Part shown: piece after piece, positions 9,681 to 18,700 of the stretch
How the letters are laid out: every line of letters begins with the position of its first letter
Position numbering within the stretch: the first letter of the stretch is position 1
Assembly: GCF_018598225.1 (NCBI RefSeq)
Contig: NZ_JAHESF010000003.1
Span: 248,001-312,000, forward strand
Direction of reading: 5' to 3'
Source: Chryseosolibacter histidinae
Lineage (GTDB): Bacteria; Bacteroidota; Bacteroidia; Cytophagales; Cyclobacteriaceae
DNA: 64,000 nt
Notes under the pieces: generated by a model
Database searches by the model: none
What the model was told of the DNA's origin: nothing
The model's input: only the letters and a program-made list of their open reading frames with translations
Program-made: the position numbers and the translations under genes

Positions 9681-10727
9681 CTACTCGCCATTTAACTTGT
9701 AAACAAATAAATTATCCGCCATCGCACTGCGCAGGTATAACCTGCCGGCCGAAACAAAGGGCGGCTCGTTAATATCCATGATGGTTTTTTGTGCTGGCAA
9801 GGATGAAGCTGCCACTATTTTCCTGGTGTTCAGGTCCATTATTCCGAATGTATTTTTCGGGGCGTATTTGAAAAAGATATGTTTATCGGTGACCGTAAAC
9901 GCTCCCTCTGTCTCAGCCTTACTCCTGTTAAATTCTTTTTTAAGATTGATCTCTTCTTCTACCACTCCCGTATTGCCATCCACCCTTCTGCACCATCCGT
10001 CATATTCAAGGTTGAAGATTTTGTCACCATGGATCGCAAAATTATTCCAACCCCGATGATGCCACTTCAACACACCGGTTCTAACATCAACAGCGATGAT
10101 ATAGCGACAGCTGCTCGCAAATTTTTGCAGCAGCATGATCAGCGTATTTCCGTAACAGGCGGGCTTGCCGAATACCTCAAACGATCCCTCATCCTGCGCA
10201 TACAAGCCTGTCAACAGTCGATTGAGATTAAGCTGCTGAAGAGTCCGGCCTGATACAGTATCAAATACAAAAACCTGACCCTGGTCATTGGCATCGGCAA
10301 AGGCAAAGAAATCGGGGTTCACACAACCATTCAGTTGTGGCATGAAAGCTATTTCCACCACCCACCGGTTTTGAGCTGAGGGCAGGTCAACAGCTGCAAA
10401 CATGGCCGGTGTGTCATTTTGTTTTCTATAATACCGCAGAACGGTGTTGCCACCGGCATAAAAGCTCTGATAAGCGGGTGGCAGTGTGCTGGCTAGTGTA
10501 AGGTCATCCCGGTTCCACACATCTAAAGAAGCAAGCGCCTCTGCGATCACATAAGGCCCGGCGTTAAAAACATCAATTCGCCGGCTGTCGGTATACGTCT
10601 TAAGCTCCTTTATAACGCCGTTGTTCCAGTATGCCAGCCTGTTGGAAACTGAAAAAAAGATATCCTCGCCGTTGAGCGCAAAATTGCGTACACCCTCGAT
10701 CCTATGTATCAAATCAACTTTCATCAT
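9681..10727 (-). CDS. Cytoplasmic PQQ-like beta-propeller protein, candidate immunity protein
   Basis: A 348-aa protein without signal peptide or membrane segment. The sequence shows four-stranded blade patterns: FALNGEDIFFSVSNRLAYWN, QVFVFDTVSGRTLQQL, IIAVDVRTGVLKWHHRG, GDKIFNLEYDGWCRRVDGN, FGIMDLNTRKIVAASS and LYLRSAMADNLFVYKLNG. This fits a PQQ/YVTN-like propeller. Its start overlaps the stop of the toxin gene by 4 bp (ATGA), and it is the only gene of the ten-gene unit that lacks an export signal. Immunity genes usually sit directly after polymorphic toxin genes and act in the cytoplasm, so that role is my inference. The size is large for an immunity protein, and a structural function cannot be excluded. 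The coding region looks more AT-rich than its neighbours. Confidence 0.7.
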   Translation of the reverse strand: MMKVDLIHRIEGVRNFALNGEDIFFSVSNRLAYWNNGVIKELKTYTDSRRIDVFNAGPYVIAEALASLDVWNRDDLTLASTLPPAYQSFYAGGNTVLRYYRKQNDTPAMFAAVDLPSAQNRWVVEIAFMPQLNGCVNPDFFAFADANDQGQVFVFDTVSGRTLQQLNLNRLLTGLYAQDEGSFEVFGKPACYGNTLIMLLQKFASSCRYIIAVDVRTGVLKWHHRGWNNFAIHGDKIFNLEYDGWCRRVDGNTGVVEEEINLKKEFNRSKAETEGAFTVTDKHIFFKYAPKNTFGIMDLNTRKIVAASSLPAQKTIMDINEPPFVSAGRLYLRSAMADNLFVYKLNGE

Positions 10728-13700
10728 TCAACAAGGTCAAAAATTTTCGCAAAATTATTATTGAGAAAATGATCAATGTTGCTATTCTTTAATGTCTGAT
10801 TTTCTATCTCACCAAACAGCCGTAATTTTTCCGGAGGCAGGTCATCAAGTATACTTTTATGACTTTCCATTGCGGTAGCCACAGCCGATCTCAGGTCACC
10901 AAGGGAATTAAAACCCTGTGCATCTTTCTTAAAGAAATAGTAAAAACCTCCCACGTCTTTGCTTATGAGGTAGGCCGAAAATTGCCTGACGAATGATTCA
11001 TGATAATTGGGTGACATACTGCCCCAATTCTTAAATTCATTGAATATGTTCGTGATGTTACCTTTGGTTGAAACGATGTCTACTACAACATCACCGATGT
11101 CGTCAACCTGTGTAGTCACTGTGGCCTCAAAACGGATGACGGTTCCGATCTTATCAGGATTGTTCTTCAATACATCCAGGATAAAAGACCCGCCCACCAT
11201 CTTCCGGGCGCTTTCTGTCAGCTCCCTCATAAAATCCACAGCCCCTGGCTTACTTGCATGTGTGATAAGAAAGTGCTCCAGGTTGTCCATGAGATCTGCC
11301 AAGGGCGACATCCGGGCCTTGCTGAGCGTTCCTGCCTCGTCCTGCAACCTGGCGATCTGCTCGAGCAGCTCTATCCTGGTAGTGATGTTGCGTGTTCCCG
11401 TTTGAATAGGTATGTACCTTGCCAGGTTACCGTGCTCCAGGACCTTTGTGACCTTGGCAAGGATTTCCGGGTCGGCCTTCAGGAGATCCCTTCCCGCCCG
11501 ATGCAGGGCAGCCCATGCGCCAGGAGAAATTTCATTACCAACAATCCTGTTGAACAGGGTTTGATCTGGCATGGCAGCCAGGAAGTCATAAAAGGCCTTA
11601 CGTTCGGGAGCCGTAAGCGCTGCACTGATAACTTTATTATGGAATATTCTGAAGCTGCTTTCCTGAACAGCATTCTTGATGGTGAGCCAACCGCAGGAAT
11701 TGTGCACGAGCAGCGCACGTTCGCCGGCAAAATAATTGTGCGCATTTTCAACTTCGAGGTTGTAAACTGTTACGGCGCTATCGTATGTAACAATCGCCTC
11801 AACTTTCTTATAGTTGCCTTCAGCCGTTAGAATGCTATCGCCCGGATGCAGGTGTTGAGCCTGGGTATATTCGTTGTTCGCAAACAGCGGGTGCTCCGGT
11901 GTGACGAACAAGGCAGCGCCGGCGAGCAACAACCGCGAGATCCTCCTGGCAGTTCTTTTGACCACGCTCACAACTTTATTTTCACATGACGCTCCGGCGT
12001 GGTGATCGTACGACAGGATCTTCTGCCCTTTCGTGATGTGCTCGATGTTTGCCCTGGATCCATCGGCAAGTAAAACGGGGGTGCCGGCAGCAAAACAATA
12101 TCCCCCATCGATATAACATTTCATCACATTGCCATCCATGAAGAACTTTCCTGTTGTGGCTATGTCGTAGTCAACGCCGTTGATGCGTATGGTTCTGATG
12201 TCTACAGAAGGCACATCGAGCGGAGGCATGGCGTCTACCACATTATCGATATCGTTGGGTGAAAGGATCAACAGCTTGGCTGCCGCGTCGTAGCCGTCAC
12301 GCATGGTTCTTGCAGCAGTTTGTGCTGCCCCCTCAACAAGCTCAACCGCGATCTTTTTTTCAGCTGTGATCGCAAAGTCAGCACCCCTGATAAACCCTCT
12401 GACAATGGCAGGTGTAACAGCAACAAGAGCCAATGATGTTCCGTATAGGGCAGCGTTGACATAGTCGCCCTGAAAGGTGCAGTACATGAAACCAACAACC
12501 TCCGCCGCTGCATCAAGCCCCCAGGGAGAAAGAATGAGGCTGGCTGCATCGATAGCGACCAGTACAAGATCCTGCGGCACCTCGATCAGGGCATCGTCAG
12601 GAAGCGGCTCCTGCGCACTGATGCCCTCGGAGAAGTATCTTGGATAAGTTCTTTTAAGATAATTAAAAGCATATGCCTGATGGTACATTTCAATGTATTG
12701 CTCTTTCAGGTTATGCGGATGCATCTGCGGATTGGGATTCTTCAATCTTGAAGCAATCTCCTGTTTAAAGTTATCCCATGTGCTTACAGACCTCGACGCC
12801 AGGAGCGGGTTATTGGTGGCATAATCCGATGCATTATGGGGATTATAGACCGTGTGGGCCAAATATTCCATGGCCTCCTTATCGTACCAGAAGTTCAGCT
12901 CGACAATCGATTCATTATCCGTCTGGTTGTGCTTTGTCGATGTAACACTCAGTACTTTTCCGTCGGCCCGGAAATAATACGAATAGATGACATGGTCCTT
13001 GGGTATCTTCGCGAACGCGTTCAAAAATTTGGCATTCCATTCGGCTGCCGTTGCAAACGCAAGGTTCATGGCATTTTTAACGGTTGCATCTGCACTGTAG
13101 ATCACCGGTTGGATTATTGCCGTTCTATCATTCTCCCTTTCTCCCAGCCACCGGTTCGTGTGCGAGCATCCTATATCCAGCATCAGATAAGGCACGATCA
13201 AAAGAATGCTATTACTCCCGTTAAGAAGAGAAGAACCTTCATATACGCTTTGCGCAAACGTAGCCCAGTCTGCGCTGGACATGGCAAAATTCACTTCTTT
13301 GTACACCACATACATCTTGAAGCCGCTGTACTTGGCCAGGGTTACAAGCTTATCAGGAATAACCTGACCGGAGAAAACATCGTCCTTGACAAAAGCGAGG
13401 TCCCGATCGGCGAACATGTATTCACATCCATTCACTTTCTTCGAGGCGTCCTGCAGCAGGTTCTTAAAACCGGTCAGCGCAGATTCGTATTCGCTTTCAC
13501 GTATGGTCTGTGTTTGTCTTGTCAATTGTTCGATCGTAACATCACAAGTGATCTCAAACGGAGAGGGTGGAGGAGTCGCTGGCCCTTCGAGTATGGTGAT
13601 AAACCTTTCGGTGACCTCGCCGATGAACGCTTCTGTTGTTTGCTGTCGTGGCCTCGGGGGAACGGAAGCGAACCTGTTGTACATATCGAAACCAAGCTTT

Positions 13701-14254
13701 TGGTTCAGGGCATAAGTCGAACCTGCGATGGGTACATAAATACCCTGGGGGTTAGCGGTAGATGTGATATAACCGGTGATCACCAGGGTGGCTATCAGTG
13801 AACGCTGATGGGTGTTTCTCAGGCCGAGCGTGTAGGATGCTGAATCCACCTTTAACGGTTGCAACTCATCGCCGCGCTCAAGGTACTCCGCTGCCTCGAA
13901 CGCCGGCAGCAGGATGATCAGATAGGGTTGTATGCGTCCGGTAAGATCTGTTTTATTGCCACCTAAAAACACGTCGCCCAGCTCGCGCTGAAGGGAGCTC
14001 TCCATTGTTGCCGGGATAAATCGTTTCGAATCGCCCAACAGCAGTTTGTGCATATCGATAACATAGTTGGCTTCATCCTGCCTTCCCTGTTCTATGAGCA
14101 ACGTGTTTTGCCGGATCCGCTCATCGAGGAGCTTTTGCACAAGCTTCCACTGGTCATCGTCTTTCGGGCGGTCTGCGAAACTATTCATGCAGAATCCTAC
14201 CAGCATTACCAGCAAGAGATTTCTTATCATGAAGAGATTAATTTTCATAACCAT
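10724..14254 (-). CDS. Exported polymorphic toxin: N-terminal region, Hint domain, nuclease-like C-terminal domain
   Basis: An 1176-aa protein. The ATG at 14254 overlaps the upstream stop (TGATG); 14248 is an alternative start. The signal segment is MIRNLLLVMLVGFCMNSF. Residues ~40-560 match nothing I recognise. Residues ~560-625 are hydrophobic, with a FQGDYVNAALYG motif typical of pre-toxin regions. Residues ~718-852 form a Hint (intein-like) domain: YCFAAGTPVLLADG with catalytic Cys720, TPEHP at 785-789, NAH at 837-839 and LLVHN at the end, where self-cleavage would release the tail. The last ~320 residues carry E1043, D1059 (GDVVVDIVS) and E1073-F-K1075 (NEFKNW), the order of a PD-(D/E)XK nuclease site. 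The gene is followed by a 4-bp overlapping candidate immunity gene. Nuclease activity is inferred from motifs only. Confidence 0.85.
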   Translation of the reverse strand: MVMKINLFMIRNLLLVMLVGFCMNSFADRPKDDDQWKLVQKLLDERIRQNTLLIEQGRQDEANYVIDMHKLLLGDSKRFIPATMESSLQRELGDVFLGGNKTDLTGRIQPYLIILLPAFEAAEYLERGDELQPLKVDSASYTLGLRNTHQRSLIATLVITGYITSTANPQGIYVPIAGSTYALNQKLGFDMYNRFASVPPRPRQQTTEAFIGEVTERFITILEGPATPPPSPFEITCDVTIEQLTRQTQTIRESEYESALTGFKNLLQDASKKVNGCEYMFADRDLAFVKDDVFSGQVIPDKLVTLAKYSGFKMYVVYKEVNFAMSSADWATFAQSVYEGSSLLNGSNSILLIVPYLMLDIGCSHTNRWLGERENDRTAIIQPVIYSADATVKNAMNLAFATAAEWNAKFLNAFAKIPKDHVIYSYYFRADGKVLSVTSTKHNQTDNESIVELNFWYDKEAMEYLAHTVYNPHNASDYATNNPLLASRSVSTWDNFKQEIASRLKNPNPQMHPHNLKEQYIEMYHQAYAFNYLKRTYPRYFSEGISAQEPLPDDALIEVPQDLVLVAIDAASLILSPWGLDAAAEVVGFMYCTFQGDYVNAALYGTSLALVAVTPAIVRGFIRGADFAITAEKKIAVELVEGAAQTAARTMRDGYDAAAKLLILSPNDIDNVVDAMPPLDVPSVDIRTIRINGVDYDIATTGKFFMDGNVMKCYIDGGYCFAAGTPVLLADGSRANIEHITKGQKILSYDHHAGASCENKVVSVVKRTARRISRLLLAGAALFVTPEHPLFANNEYTQAQHLHPGDSILTAEGNYKKVEAIVTYDSAVTVYNLEVENAHNYFAGERALLVHNSCGWLTIKNAVQESSFRIFHNKVISAALTAPERKAFYDFLAAMPDQTLFNRIVGNEISPGAWAALHRAGRDLLKADPEILAKVTKVLEHGNLARYIPIQTGTRNITTRIELLEQIARLQDEAGTLSKARMSPLADLMDNLEHFLITHASKPGAVDFMRELTESARKMVGGSFILDVLKNNPDKIGTVIRFEATVTTQVDDIGDVVVDIVSTKGNITNIFNEFKNWGSMSPNYHESFVRQFSAYLISKDVGGFYYFFKKDAQGFNSLGDLRSAVATAMESHKSILDDLPPEKLRLFGEIENQTLKNSNIDHFLNNNFAKIFDLVE

Positions 14255-15783
14255 CAATTAAGCGCGTTCACTATTTTTTCACTTGCTTTTGCCGAAAGCC
14301 ATTCCCTGATCTCAGCCCGCGTGGCACCCCGGTCTATCAGTGTATACAACTGCCCCATCTCACTGCCCAACTGCTGCACAATCACCTGATCGAGCTTCTG
14401 GTTGACATATTGGGTGGCAAAGGTCTTCAGCTCATCGCGGCCTGCTCCCCTGGCCAGGTCTACGATCAATTGTGCTGCAACCTGCGCAAGGTCTGCTTCA
14501 ACCAGTTTTATCAGCTTGTCGAAATTATCGGGGTTCAGCAACAGCATCAACGCCAGCTTTCGGATCTCCTTGAGCTCTTCATTCACAAGCAACTGTTTAA
14601 AATTGGCGAAGCTCAATATCGATGTTCTGTAACGCTCGTCGTCGGGCGGGGCAATGGTCAGTGCATCTGCCGGCGCCTGTGGCCGTGCTTCTCTTGTAAA
14701 GCTTGTCTCTGTGGGAAGGCTTGACGAGGCATACTGTTGCTCCAGCAATGCTTTGAGGCGCTGATAATCCTGGATGGCCTGCAACCTTGCCGCCTGCCTC
14801 TTTTCAATAGCTTCGGTGATGGCGCGCTCTCCTTCCGTCAGTAATTGATTGATCACTTCCTGCAGCACCTGCCTCAGGATGTCTTTCCAGTCGAGCGTGA
14901 ACTCTTTAACTTTTACATTCACATTGATCTGGGTGCTGCCCCGCTTCACCGTTACCCTGGTTATGCCTGTAGCCGTAACCGGGAACTGTGCTGTTCCGTC
15001 ACTGTTACCGGTAGCATTGGTCCACGTAACGCCTGTGAGGAGTATACCATTCCTGTCAACCGCGCTTAACATGATCGGCTCGTTCGCCCTTTGCCACGCC
15101 TCCAGGGTTTGATTATTCAGATACAGCTCCTCGTCGTACTTCACGGCAATGTCGGGTGCATAGGTACTGCCAAAGGTCTGCTGAAGCTTGTCGAGGCCTG
15201 CGAAGATCGCCGTGTTGATCTTTGCCTTTCCTTCACGCGGGTTGCTGAACTGCAGGCCATGCAGCACGTCACTCGCCGCTTTGTTGGCGTCCGACAGGCT
15301 TTGCGTGATCTCGGGACTTCCCTTGAAAACGATCGTCACCATGTAGGCTGTGTTATTGTTCACAGGTGTGAACAGCACCTCCGTGATCACGTACGGCGCA
15401 TTCATCACGCTGTACTGCGCGTGAGAAACATCATTCAGCTTTTTGAACAGCCACTCGTTGCTGTACACAAGGCCTTTGGGATAAACATTCACAAACGTGG
15501 CGGTCCTGAACTCGGAGAGCTTCACGCTCAGCTCCGGGTTGGTGATGAACGACGCAGCCAGGTCTGCCGCGTCCGCATATTGTTTCAGGTCAACCTTGTC
15601 GGAAAGGTCCACGCCGGAGAACATGGTAAAGATGCTTACCCAGTGCAGCAGCTTGCGCACCGTGTTCTTGTCGGGCACGGAGTCTGCCGCCACGGTCTCG
15701 TACCGGGGCGCGGTCAACGCCTCCGCAACGCCCTGACTGAAGGCGGAGATACCGATGAGCAGAATGATGATTCTTTTATTCAT
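14254..15783 (-). CDS. Exported protein of unknown function in the toxin operon
   Basis: A 509-aa protein with a signal peptide (MNKRIIILLIGISAFSQGVAEA). I do not recognise the family. Residues ~30-220 are mixed alpha/beta. Residues ~235-295 look like an Ig-like beta domain (PIMLSAVDRNGILLTGVTWTNATGNSDG). From ~300 to the end the protein is helical: amphipathic stretches DILRQVLQEVINQLLTEGERAITEAIEKRQAARLQ-type, then a proline-rich linker (~360-380) and a helical tail. A similar amphipathic helical block occurs in the neighbouring TANFOR-like protein, which may mean the two pack together (inference). It ends in a TGATG overlap with the toxin gene and starts 10 bp after the TANFOR gene, so the three are probably co-translated and functionally linked. 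Confidence 0.75.
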   Translation of the reverse strand: MNKRIIILLIGISAFSQGVAEALTAPRYETVAADSVPDKNTVRKLLHWVSIFTMFSGVDLSDKVDLKQYADAADLAASFITNPELSVKLSEFRTATFVNVYPKGLVYSNEWLFKKLNDVSHAQYSVMNAPYVITEVLFTPVNNNTAYMVTIVFKGSPEITQSLSDANKAASDVLHGLQFSNPREGKAKINTAIFAGLDKLQQTFGSTYAPDIAVKYDEELYLNNQTLEAWQRANEPIMLSAVDRNGILLTGVTWTNATGNSDGTAQFPVTATGITRVTVKRGSTQINVNVKVKEFTLDWKDILRQVLQEVINQLLTEGERAITEAIEKRQAARLQAIQDYQRLKALLEQQYASSSLPTETSFTREARPQAPADALTIAPPDDERYRTSILSFANFKQLLVNEELKEIRKLALMLLLNPDNFDKLIKLVEADLAQVAAQLIVDLARGAGRDELKTFATQYVNQKLDQVIVQQLGSEMGQLYTLIDRGATRAEIREWLSAKASEKIVNALN

Positions 15784-15793
15784 GAACGTTCAC

Positions 15794-18700
15794 CTAAAGT
15801 GGTTTCTCGAATTCCGCGGCAAAATTGATCGATACAATACTTAACAATCGCACGTAACCCTTCACATCGCCCTTCAGCATGGAAGGACTCGGCTCGAAGA
15901 TGATCATGAGGTTACCCCGCGCAAAAATTGACACCAGGCTGAAGCTTTTCCAGTCGGAGAAGGGACCGAATTTTTTGTAGTTGATCACGATATCCGCCCA
16001 CAGGTCGGCCCACACACCGGCGCGCAACAAAGCGAAGTCAGGCTTATACCGCACGGCAGCCTGGATACCGAAAGCCACGCCTGCATCCACAGCCACGTTG
16101 GCTTTGACAATGATAAAATTGAACGTAGGCGACTTGGCGTAGAGCGAATACTGGATGCCCAGTCCAAGCTCCGCCTCGCTTTCAGAGATGCCGAACCATC
16201 CTGTAGGCGACCATCCGTAACAGGTGGGGATGAATGTGATGCGGTCTTCGCGCGAGCCGATCTCCACTTTCCATTTGCCAGGTTTCGTATCAACCAGGAT
16301 GGAACCGGAAGCGCAGAGCTGGCCGGGCTTCTTAACCTCCACGCGGCCATAGCCGAGAAAGTGTTTCTCGGCAGAGTTGTAGCTGAACCTGAAGATCCCC
16401 TGAACAGCGGCGTTCTTATCTACTTCAGATACTTTCGGTGCCGTGCTCATCAGCTGCAGGTCACCTTCGAAGGTGATCACATAGTCGCCGTTCACAGCGG
16501 TATTGATCTCGCCGGCAACATCGAGGCGCATGGTTTTGCCACCGTTAGACTTGTCGAAGAACACCAGGTTCATGTACGCGCCATATTTGTTGTTGGCGTC
16601 GGGCACAATGGGTTTGCCCTTCTCGTCACGCATGTGGTGATACACCCTGCCCGCAACGCCCACAATATCCGCAGGACCCATGTTAATGGGCGAGGTCAGC
16701 GGCTTCGCCCTCTTCGGGATCACATCGCCAAGTTTCACCGATGTTCCGTCAGAAGGCGTGATCTGCGCAAACCAGTACGTGAAGCCGTCTTTTTTACCGT
16801 TGATATAGATGGCGTTGAGGTCGAAAGGCTTGGGCACCTTCACCCTGATATCGATGCTGCCGAGCCAAACATCGCCATAGGTAGGCTCGTCGGCGGTATA
16901 GTAGGTGAGGCCATTGAGGTCGAGCACTTTGGTGCGCAGCTTCACCGCCACGGGATCGAGCTTAAAAATATCCTTGATGTCGCCGTCCGCTATCTTGGAT
17001 ACAAGCGTAGTAAAATCTACCGGGATCTGGATGCCCACTGCATCGCCGATGAGGTCGTTCGTGGCCTGTGACACCAGCTGGTTTACCTGCTCGTTAACGG
17101 CACTGGTAAGTACCGCCGTGGCGCCTGCCCTGATCTCGTTGAAGATCCTGTCCGTGCTGATGCCGCGAACCGCATCGTTGGCCGTATTGTACACCATCGA
17201 CGAGATGTTCGAAAAATTGATCTGCTCGAAGATGGCATTGGAAACATTGCGCAGTACCGTATCGATGCCCTGCAGCAGTGTTTGAGGCACCTGGTCGAGC
17301 TGTGTCCTTCCTTCGAGGGCGTCGATCACGATCTTCACCGACGCCTCGCGGATAAAGGTGTTGATCCTTCCGGCGATCTGATCCTTGATGAGCGTGGTGA
17401 TGGGCAGACCAATGTTCCTGTTGATGGAAGCCTCCAGCGAAGCGATCACCTCGTTGGTCACCGATTGTGTCACCACATCGGCCAGCGCTGTGATCTGGGG
17501 CGAAACATCGATCCTGTCGTTCCTCGTGACATTGATCACCTCCTGTGCCACGGCGTTCACCAGCGACGCCACTTTTTCTTCAACCTGCTCATGGGCGATC
17601 ACGATAATGGCTTCGATCTCGCGTTCGATGCGGGCATTCAAAGAATCCGCGACAGCGCTGATCGAGTCGGTCAGCGGACTGGTCAGCTCAGTCACCACCG
17701 TTTCAATGATCTCCCTGACAAGCTCACGCTGCCGGGGGTTGAGCTTGGCCAGCAGACCGCCACTTGCCGGAGATGCCGTAGGGTCCGCCGGTGTACCTGC
17801 AGTAGTGGTGACGTTGCTCGTTGCCTGTTCCAGCGATGTGGTTGTGGGCACCTTTGACGTCAGCTTCGAAAGTGTTTCATTCGCTTTACCTTTGATGGCC
17901 TGCTCCTGTTCCTTGAGCTTGTCAGAAGCGTTCTGGCCTACACCGGCATATTGCGACTGGATCTGCTCGAGAACGGTTTGCGGGTTTGTGTTGGACGGAT
18001 ACTGAAACCCTGACGACACTTCACCCGTCTTGGGCAGCAGCGCGTTGGGCATGATGGTGTACACGTTGATGGAGGGCGGTCCTTCATCGCCGGTCACATC
18101 GTCGCCGATCAGCGCTTTGGCACAGATCACAAACGAGTAAAGTCCGGAGTTGCTTCCTGCGGCGATGGCATCTGCGGTGATCTCGTAACCACTGAGGGAG
18201 CCTTGCAGCTGGCGATCGAGGGCTTTCACACCATTGGGCTTATCGAAGCCGATGCGGTAATCGCCCCAGGCCTTAAAACCTGTTACGCCAAGCGTTGTAA
18301 TGCCCAGCGAGGGCCACTCGAGGTCTATCACCATGTCGATGAGCCGCTGATCCACAAATACACCGCGCCGTACGGTCAGGTTTACTTCCTGCTCGCCAGC
18401 TCCTTTGTTGAAGCTGAACTCCCTGCCGTCGATCTCATTCAGGTATCCCGGGCGAAAACCCTGGTCGGTGACCGGCACTGTGAAGTCGAAATGGTCTGTG
18501 GAGCTGAACACCGGCACCAGGATGCCGCCCGTGAACGTGCTGTTGGAAACACTGTTCTTTTCGATGGTGAGCGTCAGGCGTCCGGCGATGCCGTTGAATG
18601 AATTGAACTCGAGCCCATCGCTGCTGAAATCTTTCACAAGCTTCAGGTTGGTGCCCTGTGCATCGATCCACGCATTTGTGGCGGCGGCAACATCTCCTTC

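Noticed and set aside
12836-13801. 321-codon open frame on the plus strand
   Set aside because: Antisense to the toxin gene's N-terminal region; composition is rich in Arg, Ile and Cys without motifs.
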